DNA of 64,000 nucleotides from Tanytarsus gracilentus (lineage: Eukaryota; Arthropoda; Insecta; Diptera; Chironomidae): NCBI GenBank assembly GCA_038502055.1, contig JAXRKN010000043.1, forward strand, positions 4,712,001 to 4,776,000. Reading direction: 5' to 3'. The notes under the pieces were generated by a model that saw nothing but the letters and a program-made list of their open reading frames with translations, did no database searches and was not told the origin of the DNA. Below are positions 48,301 through 61,803 of this stretch, piece after piece (the first letter of the stretch is position 1; every line of letters begins with the position of its first letter). The position numbers and the translations under genes are program-made.

Positions 48301-51300
48301 TCTTAGAATTTTAAAAACGCTCTGAAAGAATTTTATAATTTTTCACATTCTAAAAGAAGAAAATTTTTCGTTCAACATTGTTAGAGTAAGTTATTTCATC
48401 CTTTGATAGAATAAAAGCACTTGATTGAGCTTTCAAGAGTTTACAAAGTAACAATTCACTTTTTAACATCTATTGAAGTCTCTATGATGAGCTCATCTGA
48501 AGGATTAAATGAAGTCTCTTATGAATTTCTCTTCAATTAGCAATACATTCAATGCGTGAATAAAGCAATAAATTAAATGAAAGGAAAATTTGTGTGCTCT
48601 TCTGGCCAATAGATTTCTATCGAACGTGACTCGACATGTATAGGCAAAAAAGTAATGAAAAAAAGGATAAACTTTATTAATCATCTGGTCTTATTTTTTC
48701 GCTTCTTTGTCTTCAATTTTGCTTTCTCTCAATATTTTTCTCATTTGATCTTCATCGTCAGCAACTACTATCCATCGAATGCCCAACGGCATGTGCTTAA
48801 GAAGGAATAAAAGTGAATGGAAAGAGTGGGAAGATATTAATAAAATCCAAAGTAGTATTTTTCCACAACTTTATCGATTTTTATTCTCGCTCCAGTTTTT
48901 TTTTTCTTGTTCGCACTCGCTTTGATGCGAACCGTGGTGATGATGATGATGGTGAAAGGAAGCGCATAACCACAATTCTCAATACGCCTTTATCTTGCTT
49001 GAATAATCAGAAGCACTTTTAAGATTATCTTTTAATTAAAAAGTCATTCGAGTTTCATGCTTAACGACACATCGCATCGAGTGCATTGAAGGAAAACAAG
49101 AGTCGTTACTACACCTCATAATCGTTGATGAAAAGAGTGGGACAAGTGGAATGGAAAGGATTTTTTTTGTTTTAAATTGAAATTGCCATTTTTTTGCCCT
49201 CTCACAACTAATTAATTTACGAGCTAATTTAATGTCGCTGTAATAGGTTTTTACTAAACTCAAGATGTGTTGAGCAATTTTCCTTTAATCTTGTTTTTAC
49301 ATCGTTATGGTTTTGAACGCGAGAGAGATTGAATAAAGTTTGGAATTTCACATGAAAGTGAAAGCGTGTGAAACCTTGTGACGACAATTTTTCTTTTGAC
49401 ATGAACAAACTGAGATGGAAATGAAGCGAGGAACATGATGATGTACGCGATAAATGCGAGGGATTAAATCTTCGCGTAATGTGTGAGCATTACGGCCTAA
49501 ATCGTCTTCCATTCAACATCGCGAGCGCGTCTCTTTAATTATGTATAAGAATTCGCATTTTTGCTTGTTTTCGCTTTTAGTATAATTGTAAAAATTCCTC
49601 CTTACGCTTCACTTATTACTTTCTTGCTCATACCATCACTTCCTTTAAGTAAGAAAATAAAGCGTTGATGGAAAATTTACATTGAAACATGTGTAGCATT
49701 TGTGAAATGTTTTTATTAATTTTTCATAATGCGATTATAAATATTTGTGTTGAATAAAAGTGATGGCGGTGTGTGAAAGGGGAGTTATGCAAATTAGATG
49801 TGAAGCATTTTTTCATGCGGTGTCTTAATATTTACATTAAATTTTTCTTCTTAACAAATCGTGAAGTACCCAGTGAGTAATTTTATTATTTTTAAATTTT
49901 TTAACGGAAATATTTTAAATTTGAATCTCTTTAAAAATTTATTATTTTACTATCGTCATTGACTTAATCTTTGTTCAACTTCGCATTCTCTTTGTGTGCG
50001 AATGAATAGACATTCTAATGAATCTAAAACAATAAATTTCTCTCTTCGCATTTTCTTCACTGTGGTACATAGACATTGACATAGGTAATTGCGTTCCTGA
50101 TTTATGCGATTGCTTCGTGAATCATTTAACAATTTGGTAGCGGTAAATCAAAATTTTCATTCGACTTTAAAGGATGCGATGAAAAGGAAAAAATTTTCCC
50201 ATTCGATGGCGAAAATCGATGTGTGTTAAATGAGAAAGGCATGTATGGAGGGATTCGCTGACATACTTCCATCTCTGCTATTAACCATATCGTCATCATC
50301 ACCTTCTCTTCTTTTTTCACACGAACCGACGAGCGAGATGATGTTGAACATGATGCGATAGCTGAATACAAAAGAGGAAACGAGTGGGTGGAAGAAAATT
50401 AAAAGCGGGTGAAGTGACAGCAAACGAGAGCGATGGGGAGACGAGAGAGGAAGCAAAAATGTTTAAATAACCTAAATTCAAACAAACAACGAAGCGTAAT
50501 TAAAATATGAGCACAGAAAAAAATACATGAAAGCGCACGGAAGACAAACAAGGAAGATCAATTTTGTATTTAAAGGTTTACAGAGCTTTAAATCGAGGAT
50601 CTACGTGGTGAAGTGAAGATTTTTTAAGCATTGCGGTGATTTTATTCCGTTGCAGATAAAAAATTGAAATTAATTTTGGGAGTTGCCTTGGGTCAGTTGA
50701 TTTTTCACATCATGCAATTTTATAAATTTTATATTTAAAGGCTTAAATTTTTTAATTCTAATTCAATTCAATTCTATTCAATTTGAATCAAAATTTTGAA
50801 TAAATTAATAAAGAATTTTTAAAATGCGTAACGAGTGTGTTCGACAGCCAATTTTTACACATGAAAAATTCTTCTAGCTTTTCTTGTTTATTTAAATTTT
50901 TTATGTATTATTTATTCAACCAAGGACACTGTTCGCGTTAAGCATACCCCAAGACATTTTTCTTTCGCTATGCTTCGAAAAAGCGCAAGATTAAGGAGTG
51001 AAATTTCTTCATGCGTATACATAGTTGGATGTTTTTTGGTAGAGGAAAATTTTTTACCCTTCGGCAAGTTGCGGAACAATTTTTTTGCTCTTGTTGTGAG
51101 ACCAAAAATATCGTAAATTTTCAACGCTCCGACCTTTTTTCTCTCTGTTGAATTCATCGATCTTTTTATCCTCTCTTCCTTTTGTTATTTTTTCGCCACT
51201 CTAGAGCGAAAAAGTCGTGATTCAAAAATCATGCTTGAATTAGTTAAAATTTACATACACACACGATAAGAATTGATAGCCAAGAGAATTTTCTTAATGT

Positions 51301-52150
51301 TCCTTCGATGTGTCAATAAAAATTTATGATTCCATGAAGTTATGGAACATACATTTTATGCGTAAGGGTCACTAAAAAGTGCTGAAATGGACATAAATAT
51401 CTAGAGTGTTTGTAAAGGACAAGAAAAAAGGACGAGTCATAAAAATGGAATTTCTTTACTAAAAAAGTCTTTATCCGATCCCCAAAAATTTTTCTTCTTT
51501 AATAAATTATAATTCTGGAATATAAATTCATATTCATGTACTTGCCAACTATTTTTCTCACCATATATATAAACGACGAAAAAAAATCAGGCAGTGAAAA
51601 GCAGCAAAACAAATTTATCACACTGAATAATGAACGTGATTGTGTACCTCTAGCTGTGTATTACGTGTGCAAATATTTTTATGGTTTCGTGGTAATTTAG
51701 GATTGCAGCACTCATATATTTTATTCCATGCTGCATAATATGATATATTTTTTTGCTGTAATCATAGAGATGAAAAACTGAAGGAGAGAAAAAAAATCAA
51801 TTTTCCCAACACATTTGCATCGTCAGTAGATGATGTGTAATTTTTCATTTTAAGTGAGTCGAAAAAAATTCCTCATTTATTTTTTTTGCTCACAATTTTC
51901 TTTATGTTGAAAATGATTATGATGATTGTATGCAGTTAAGGTGGTGTAATCAGTTAGTTAATCTTTTGCTGGAATTGTGTGTGTAATCAACACTTTTTCA
52001 TCGCCATTTTGTGACATGTAACCAAAAATTCCAGGATTATTTTGCCTCGCATTAGTGAAAATATTTTTTTGGGGACTCGATTGAGGATTTACGATTGTAG
52101 TGAATAGTAAACACGAATCCAGAAATTAATGTCCCATATTAAACCTTTTT
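42321..52150. other. long non-coding stretch, probably intron
   Basis: Nearly 10 kb of AT-rich sequence with no coding-quality frame, RNA gene or transposon end recognised. Confidence 0.5.
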
Positions 52151-52176
52151 TCTCTCTCTTCTCGTTACAGGTAAAT
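52151..52176 (+). promoter_or_regulatory. candidate recursive splice site (RSS3)
   Basis: Uninterrupted pyrimidine tract (tctctctcttctcgttacag, 52151-52170) followed directly by GTAAAT. It is the strongest acceptor of the three. Confidence 0.5.
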
Positions 52177-52390
52177 GTTGGATATTTTTCTGGTGATTTC
52201 TCTATTTCGCATTTGAACATGTTGTGCACATACATGTGGGAGTTTGGGACTGGCCATAATAGGCCCTCACTGGAAGTCATTAATTTCAATAAGTGCAAAT
52301 TATCAAGAACCCAATCCTTATTTTTTTTTGAGGATGTTGTAACTGGGAATTCTTGCCCGTAATCAGCACAACTATCAATCAAAATGAAGT
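52171..52390 (+). other. candidate 220-nt exon ending in a start codon
   Basis: Acceptor at 52170 and perfect GTAAGT donor at 52391. GC content is above that of its surroundings. The frame entered from the acceptor is open for 63 codons, then stops at TAA (52360-52362). Eight codons later in the same frame an ATG in good context (caaaATG, 52384) is followed by AAG T and the donor, so the exon could be a leader exon supplying Met-Lys in phase 1. No family recognised. The opposite strand is also open for 97 codons, which I take as chance. Confidence 0.4.
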
Positions 52391-55300
52391 GTAAGTAATG
52401 GCTGAAAATAATTTAAGAAACTGCCAATGACAATATAATTAGTTGCCACAGAGCGATAGAAAAGATTAAATAGAAAATTCCCATTAGCGTCGATCGGGAA
52501 AAAACTTTTTCTCATGAACTTGCTTATCGTGGTTCGAAGTTTTTCTCAAATTTTTAAGCAATTCTATCATCAATCCCTTGACGAGAGGTGAATTTTTCAT
52601 TCCCGAAACGATGAAATTAAACTTTTTCAATTACCTCAGTTGGAACGAGAGAAATTTTTCTCATATTAATTTTTTTTGAGTTTTTGTACGAAAAGTTATG
52701 TGAATAACATCACAGAATGTCACCCGTAGGGGTTCGAGAAAAGAAAATTTTAAGTCATTAAAATTTTTATTTTGAATGATTTTAATTTTTGTGACATAAA
52801 AAATAATTTTTCTAGATAAAATTTAATCGCACACTCACTCACTAAATTTTCTATTTTACCGACACATTCTTCTTTATCTAAATTCCTGTATGTGCATATC
52901 TGATGTTCGTGTTATCCCAACCAGCTTATTTTTCAACCACACGAAAAAACAATGGAGAGAAAATGTTTGTTTTTCTTCACTGAAATTCATTCTTCATTTT
53001 CGTCTATGCAAGAGAGACGAAAACAATTTAAATGTTTCATGTTTTCAACTTTCTTTATCACAAAATATTATGAGTAGTGAAAAAATAGAGATGGAGTTTA
53101 TAAAAAAAACTAAAGGTTTAGTCTTCCACCTTTATAATCTCGGAGAAAATTATTATGTTTTTAGCTTTTCATGCAACATGCTTCTAAAACAGTTTCTGGA
53201 AGTGAATTGAAAAAAAACTATATTTTGCATGTTGAGCTTAAACGAAATAATTTTCGACATCTCAATGGATTTCCATTGTTTGTTAACACATAAAATCTTG
53301 TCGTACATGAGAGGCTTTTTTATTTTTAAAATCTCATATGAGATTAGTTCCTTCTGTAGTAATTCTAAGCTCCAATTTATGTCTTGATGTTTTTTCTAAC
53401 CTCCACTAAAAAAAGATATTTTCACAAAAACCATGCCGTAGAGTCTTTAGAGTAGATACCACCGTTAGTTTTAATGCCTTCAGGATTACATAATAAAAAG
53501 GTCAAATCGCTTTTTTTTGGAAGATTTCACGAAGGACTTTTCTCATTTTCTCGTTTTTTTTTCATCTCATTTTACTTGATGAAGGTTTTAAAAAATAAAA
53601 TGAGCGCCTTCATCTGCCACTTATTTGCTCTAAAACGAAATGCCATAAAACTTAATGAGTTTCTGAGTGTTATTAAACGTATCGATCATTAATTTGAAAA
53701 CTTAATTAGACACGATTATTACATTCTCATTCTCTACTGCTGTTGTCACGATCAATTAACAAATAGCGATAGCATAATTGTAAACTAAATAGCTCCGTAT
53801 AGAAAACTGAAACGAATCGTGCACATTCAGCAATAACAAATGCCACATACACTCGCATCTATAAATTAAGCATTAAATGAAAATTTGCAAGTTGCCAAGC
53901 GACATTCCGAGCACTTCCAAATCATAAAACATTTAATGTTGATAGTAATAGCCTATAAATGAGGTGATTTTCTATCGCAAATAATTACATCCTGTCTCTC
54001 CTTCCTCCGAACACTCGCATTCCCTTCAATTTATTTTTTTCTCCTTTTGGTATGTGCGTGTATAAAAAACATGCCTTCATAAACATTATCTAATTTCTGT
54101 GCTCAGTCTTCACGAGAGTCTTCTGGGAATACCCAGAAAGGCATTAAATCGAATAGTATGTAAATAGGGGCGGGTCTTTAGAGGAAATTTATTGCCATAA
54201 AAGAAAATTGTTGTGTAAATTTTTATTGACACGAAGTTTTATTAAAGTTCGCCTTAATTGTAAATGTCTTCGTTAGAGGCTATTGATTTGAGTCTTTTTA
54301 TGACTTTCATAAATTTTGTCACATTTGAAAAGTTGATGACATAATTTTCGAATGACCCTTAAAATATTTAAACATTTTCTAAAAAAAATCATTTGTAAAT
54401 CTCAAAAATGAAACAAATTTTAAGAAAAAAAAGTTTAGCAATTTTCACTGACTTCATAAAAATTCTTGATCAATTTTACCAATATATATATTGCAAAATA
54501 TTAAAATTCCGAAGATAAACTCTAAAAGTTTGATGCTTAGTGACCTTTAAAAAGAATCGTGAGGGGTTGTTCTCAAATCAAAATTCAATTCACTCTTTGC
54601 GGAAAACTTTCACGTTACACATTTCACAAATCGTCCACCCTCCTCTTTCAAAACTTCGCAAGATAATTCTCTTCAAAATTGCAAGCGAAAAAACTTCTAA
54701 ATTTTCAAGTGTTTAAGTTTCACATTGTTGCCTCTTTTAAAATTTGCTAAGGAATAAAATACACAGCAGCGGCAGCAAAAAAAAATCACAAAAGAGAAAA
54801 GTTTTACTTTTATGCTTGACTCAACATCATTATCAGCAGTTTCTTATCCCACAAAGACTCGAAGCTTTGCCTTGAACTCAATTTATATGCGTATCGCTTC
54901 AAATCTTTCGATGAATGATTTCCATTTCCATTCCGGACTCGTCATCAGTCGAAAGATGGCAAAATAAGTCCCAAATGTCTCTCATATGCACAGTTTTATA
55001 TAATTCGAGGCGTTTATCTCGTGTCGATATTTTTATTTCTCGATGATGCTTATGTACCTTCATATAAATCGATAGATGGGGCGTTAAAAGAGGCAAAAAG
55101 GAAAAGTTGATCTCAATACAGCCGCATCAATCAATAGAATGTCAATTTTGATCAATCTTCTTGCCTTCATCCGTCCATTTCTTCTTCAACGAGGCTTAAT
55201 TTTTATTTTCACAAAGCCCTCGAGCTATTACGAAAAAAATATATTTTACAAAATTGCCGAGGGATTTTTTTTGTGTAGGATAAAAATGCGATTTAAGATT

Positions 55301-58300
55301 TTAAAGCAACTCCCACAAGCATTTCGAGAGACATCTTACAGAAATTTTTAATTAATAAAACACGTTCGTTCATTAAATGAGAACCGCAACAACTTCTGCA
55401 TGCATGATAAAAATATTTTCTCTCACTTTATAAATAAAAGTAAGAGACTCAAAGTTTGACCACAAAAACCTTCCAATTAATATCAAACTGGATGTGAAAA
55501 AGTTTGAAAAAATATATATAAATTTTTCCTTATCAGTTTCTGCCAACTTCCTTAAAAGCATCGAGTGCAATAAGGTGAAGAAAATGATAAAGTACAAGAG
55601 TTTCAGAGCTCGAGTGCCAACTGACATTAACTCGCCATAAATTATTTTTTGTTGTTACGTAATAACAAACTTTTTACAACAAGCCACAATTTTTAGATCC
55701 CTCTCGAACTTTTTTATTTATTTTGCTGTCATTTAAAGAGTGCAAAAAAATTATTTTAAATGTTGTTGAGGAAAAAAATTGTTTGTCTGTTGGTGTAAAT
55801 TGAGCATGGTGAGGATAAATTGTAATTGATTATGCTGTCAATAAATATTATAAAGTTGCACACAACATGTGCTGTGGGGGAAAACAAAAATTCCACCACA
55901 AAATCCTCCGCCACTCATAGTTAATATCAACAGCAGCTTCATTTCACTTCCTGAGGCACTTCTGGCCTCTCTTCTTCTCAATTCCGGAGCCATAAATAAT
56001 TTTAATGACATGAAAAATTTATTTTCTGATACTTTTCCGAAAAAAAAAGTTTCCTGAACAATTAATTTTTTCCGCGAAAAATAAAAATATCATAATTTAT
56101 ACTTTTTTCGGATTGACACCCACGCATGTCCGTAATTTTATATTTTCTCATTCAAAATTCGCATTTGACGTCATTAAAAATAACTTTAGTATATTTTGGA
56201 ACTTTTATGACCTTTTTACAAATATGATGTTGTTATAATAAAATTATTTGAATGCCATTTAAACGAATCGAAATCATTGGAAATGTTGTAGAGAATTTTA
56301 TTCACATTTTGTGCTATTGAATTGAAATCAAGAGATATTTAATGAAATGGCGATCATAAAATATTTCAACTAATGTCAAAGCGCATGTACGCCTCATTTT
56401 TATGTGATAGCAAAGACAGAGAGGAAGCATTTTAAAATAATTAGAGGCAATTATCATCTCTGTGTTACTCTTCGTTATCTAACGCGGTGGATTGTATAAA
56501 TTTTGCAGAGATGAGGAAATTAACTGAGATAATTCTTAGAGGTTAATTCCATAAAACCTAAATTATCGTACTTTAATCTGACCTCATCGTGAATGATACC
56601 GCACTGAAACGTGGTTGTCAGATTTAAATATATCTTCGCTTATTTTTCCGGTTGCCTTTTAAGTAAATGAACTTTTTATTCTGCTGCGAAGGCAGTTGAG
56701 GATGAGAGAAGATATATCAAGTCCTTACGGTGATGCGGAAAGGTAATTTCAACGGAAGATTTGAGTTTATGGTGTAAGAAATCTCCTGAGGATTGTTTGC
56801 GGTACAAAATTGTGCGGAAACGCTAAAAGCTTTATTTTAAGATTATTGAAATACAAAATTTGAATTGCCTGTTAAAAATTTATTCTAATTCGAATTAATT
56901 CAAATTCTAACGTTAAAAATTTGTAGCAAAATATTTTCTTATAGCTTTAAAATTCACCCCATAAAATTTTCTTTTTTCGCACACCTTGACATTATTATGC
57001 GTACATGCGATATCTTTCACCGTCGATTTTCAACCTAACGATATCATACTCGCCCCTTTTACGACACTCTGTCGCTTTCAGTTATTCTCCCTTTTACCCT
57101 CTTCTTCTTTTTCTTCTCGCATCAGCGATGAAAATTTAATAAATAGCAAAAGTGAGAACTCACATCAAGAGTCGTAAAAGTCATTTTCCATTTTCCACAT
57201 GCATTAACGACCTTTGTATAAACACGCTTCTTATGCCTCTATTTCCAACATATTTTTTTATTCGTATTCTTCATATTGCTCCAAAATAGCTTCACTCTAA
57301 AAAGGAATTTCATTTTGGCATAAATTTTATTCTGTCAATTTTCAACATTGTGAAATAAAGCGAGACACATTTTTTTCGGAGAGATCTCCGCTGTGAATTT
57401 AATATGATATTGTGTCCTAAATTCTGAAGTTCATTTTTCGGGTGCTTTTAGTATAAAATTTTATGACAACTTTCTATCTCACTGCTCAATACTCGGTGGT
57501 GGATGAGGGATTTCTGGATAGAAGATTAGAATTCATTTGAGTGTCACTTTTAGTGTGCAATCGCATTTAAATCATTTCCAGCGGGATATCTAATTTTTCT
57601 CTTTCACAAAATGAAAATCTCTTAAAGTACTCACACTAGAGTGTATTATACGCTCTACGTGATTCACCTTTGGCAGCACCTTTTCAAATAAAACGGTAGC
57701 AGCTGTGAATTACAAATCAATATTTGTACAGTACCTTACATACTCATTATTTTAACTATGTGGCTATCAATTAGGCAATCTAAATACGAGCTCAACCTAC
57801 CATGAAATCAAATTGACTCTTTACATGAAAAGCTGTTGAATACAACGTTGTTGTTCCTAACTATAGATAAGCAAGTGATAATTTATTCATGAAGGACTAT
57901 TTATTGTATTATCGAGTTTAATATAATAAAGACCGAACCAATTTTTCCACTCGCTCGCATATGAGAACATGTCGACGTTGAGCTAATGAAACAATCAGTT
58001 GCGAAGGGTGTTGGTCTGTAGAAAATAATTTAATACTTCAATAAATATCTTAAGATTATCTAAAACCACAAAAATTTCAATTCGTTAGATCTCAATGCCC
58101 TCAATATCGTGTGGTATGCAAAATGCTCGTGTTCAAGTGCGAGTAAATTGAATCTCATGTACAATATCCTGTTACTTTTCACTTAATTGTAATTACTTCA
58201 AAGTGTTTTACCCACAACCGACTTTGTGTCATGCGAGAACATCTCAAGAATGTAACAACCCACACTCCACCATGATATTACCCCCTTTGGAAATATGTTA

Positions 58301-61300
58301 GACATTATTATATTTTCATACACTCACGCTCAACATCAAACAGACACATAACATACAATGTAATAATTTTCCCGTAAACTATATCCTTATTAAATGTCAG
58401 AGATAGACACACAGAAATGCTTATCAATTGCTTGTGGGATTTTTCGGATATCATACGCATTTGTGATTACTATTACATGTCTCATCTAGTAAATGATACC
58501 CAAATGTCATTCATTTCCTTTTTTGATCTCTTTTCGAATTGTTTTCATATGTATGAAAATCATTTTGGGTTTGTTGGAAATTTTTTAGACTGAGGGTTCT
58601 TTAAAAATCATCAAATATTTTTAAAAGATAATAAATTTTAAGCTCTAAGGATTTTTCTATTTTAGCATCAATTTAATCAAACGCACGTGATTATCAAACA
58701 ATTTCTAAATGCCTCAAAGTAAAACTTTTTAAGAGCCATTTTCGAGGCAATTTTCCGCCTTATCGCTAAAGTGTCATCTTTAATATCCATAAAAATACCT
58801 TTAATCTCCTCTTATCAATCTGTTTAGCAACCATATTTGAGTTAAATGTGTTTCCTCAAAAAAAAAAGTTTATTAAAAGGTAGCGTGTGGGCGTGCTTAA
58901 GAATAAACAGAAGGATTGAAAGCCTTTACTTAAGGTTATAAAAATATTTATCAAAGACTTTTCCTCATCCTCCAAAAACATCAACTTGTTTGTAAATATG
59001 GTCCTTAAATTGAAAAAAAAGGAAACTCTGGTTGTCCTTAGCAATACAAAGAAAAACATTTCAAGATTCCAGCAACGAGATAGCACATGCCATCATTTTA
59101 ATGATAGTCCTTCACTATATTTAGTCCTTAGATTTTTTTTGTTCTTTTCGGTCTCATCGCAGCAGAAAAATGATGAGAGAAAGATATCGAAGAAGAATGT
59201 AGGAGGATTGAGGAAAATGTCAAGTCATCAGAAAATATTGCTGCAAACAAATGATGATAATTAACTACAATTTTCTTTATCACAATCATCGTTCCATTTT
59301 TGTGTTTCTTTAATGGCATCCTACAGGCTTACTGCACAATTCATATATGTAATCACTGCTCGAAGGCCCAAGTTGTGAGTTATTAGAAGCATAATAGAAG
59401 AGAAATTCTTTGGGACAATAAAGACGACACAATTGTTGCTGGAAAAAATGTTTCATAACTTAGGGACTGAAAAAAAATCTTTTGTCTTTTTCATGCTTGT
59501 TGTTTAGAAATCATATATTGAAATTTAAATTTTTCTAGACATGATTTTTAAATCCATTTCTGAGATCCAAAATGGCGCAGATAAAATTGCGTAAGAAAAT
59601 GTAAAAACTCACTTTAGTATGCAATTTATGCAAGATCAATATATTCTTCTTCACGAGTGAATTCATCGATGTTGTTGTTATAGTCAATGACAATGTTTTA
59701 TTATACCATCCAGTCTCATCTCGCATGCGACAAGTCGTTTATGGTTGTTCGTGAGAGTAAAACAACATTTACAGTGATTTAACGATATTTGTCCGATCCT
59801 CCGCTCTTTTTCGACCAGTTTCGATATGAAGTGTAGGAGAAAATTGTCAATAACAAGTTTTTTGCTGCTTCAACATTATAACGCTCGGCTGGGAGTTGTT
59901 TGTCAATTAGGTCGAATTTAAATCGATTTCATTAGAAATCTTGCAACATCACATAGCTTATGAAAAAACCCCACACAAGAGCGCCTCAAATTTTATGACA
60001 ACTTTTTTTCTCCCGATAATGAGGCAAATTAATCGATTTTCATCAGACCGTGTAAATATTTGCGAATGATAAAATGTTTATACAGCATTTGTCATAAAAA
60101 TACACTTACAATAATTAAATTCGCTTCAATTTTCTCTCCCTCTCGACATGTTCGAATGATACATTGACCCTGTTGACGATTTTAATCGGGAGGATTCAAT
60201 TTGCTGAAAAAGAAAGAAAAGTAATTTGAGTGTGCGGAAATGATGTCACTTAGAAACGTGACATGAAAACTGCCGAAATCTAAATCTAATTGCTCTCATA
60301 CCCTTTAAATTAATCGTTTCCCCTTTTTCCTTGAATGCGAAGCTTTTGTTAGAGGGTTATTGTTGCTGACCCATGACACATTTATTCCGGAAAAATAAAA
60401 TGATTAACGAGCTGCGGCGTTCTTTTAATAACAAGCGAAATTGTATGCCATTTTTCAAATTTATATAGAAAATATGCTGAACATTATGGGAAAATCACAG
60501 TTGAGGCGTCGTCCACGATGACAAAAAGCTTCATTGAGAGCAAAAAAATGCAATTACTTCTCTGATTCTCCGATCATAAATTAAAGACGATTTTTTTGCT
60601 GGATTATCGTAAAAAAAGTTAATGTGATGTAGTTTTTATGTATTCAGCGAGTTTGAGAAAATTTAACGGACAAATTCAAACTTTCAAACAAAAAAACTAA
60701 TTTTCACAAGCAAATGTGCGCACGAAGACAATCAATATGTTTCGTGGATAGCATCTGTTAAAGAACCTTGGGATAAATTTTTTAGAGTTCTCTCCTTCGC
60801 ACATAGCCTTAAATCTTCCTTTGTCGAACACGCAATTTTATTATTAAAATTTAATAAAATTTTACTACACATTCGACTTGTGATAAAAAGGGCACATTTG
60901 CCAGAGTATAAGACGTCCTTCGTGTTGTGAATACTTAAGCAGAATTTTACTCCTTTTTCCACTCTCCCGCTTTCTACTTTTATTCTCAAAGTATTTCTCA
61001 ATCTATAAAAGCCTTAAAATTTAATGTTAAAAGTTTGAAAGGAGGCTCAAAGAGAAAAAATAGAAAGGATTTTGCTTCAGTGCTCATAAAACAATTCTTT
61101 GCTGAGAAATTTCTAACGAAAGAGGAAATTTTCAGTTGAACGGACCAAACTTATTAGTTCACTTATTTTTTTTAAAGAAATCAACAGAACAGAAAAACTT
61201 TTTCGAATGACTTCCTCTCTAGATTCCAATTTAAAAGTCAATTGAAAATTGTTTAATGCTCGATCAAGTTTGAGATTTTTTTATTTGTTTCTTCATAAAA

Positions 61301-61700
61301 TATTTCCCATGTCGAAAGAGAACTTTATTTCCATTTTCATGGTATCAATTTACGGTTGGAATTCAGCAAACAATTTTCGAACATTTACTTCAAAAGTGAT
61401 ACAAAATATGAAAATGGGTTCGCTCGAGTGATTCTTAGAAATTAATTAAAATTTAATGATCAATTCACAAGAATTTTCTGACTCAATTTTTAGTAGAAAT
61501 TTTTGGCTGAAAGCTTCAATGAAGAGCACAAAAAATTGACAGGATGAAAAATGCTGAATCGTAAAACTCAGCATGATTTTTTCATTTGACCTCATCTACA
61601 GACTTTTACATATATGAAAAAATCTTGGAAATTTATAGCATAATTTTTTAAGGAACTCGAGACGAGTCTGTTGAAAAGATATTGAAAGAACGATCAATCT
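52391..61700. other. long non-coding stretch
   Basis: AT-rich. No exon, RNA gene or transposon terminus recognised. Frames at 52.9-53.2, 59.0-59.3 and 60.7-61.0 kb have compositions expected from random AT-rich DNA. Confidence 0.5.
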
Positions 61701-61711
61701 TTTTTTTTTGA

Positions 61712-61717
61712 TTTATT
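61712..61717 (-). terminator. candidate polyadenylation signal of the MARVEL gene
   Basis: AATAAA on the minus strand, about 87 nt after the stop codon at 61804. Confidence 0.4.
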
Positions 61718-61803
61718 CATATACAGATGTACGAGAGGGTTTAGATTATTTTTAGAGGGCGTCATAATTTTTGCAAGATGTATAATAAAGTAATAAGAAA
61801 TAA

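Noticed and set aside
52089..52382. Minus-strand 97-residue open frame overlapping the candidate exon at 52171-52390
   Set aside because: It has a plausible-looking composition, but its flanking splice signals on that strand are weak, while the plus strand has an excellent acceptor and donor at the same place. No family recognised.
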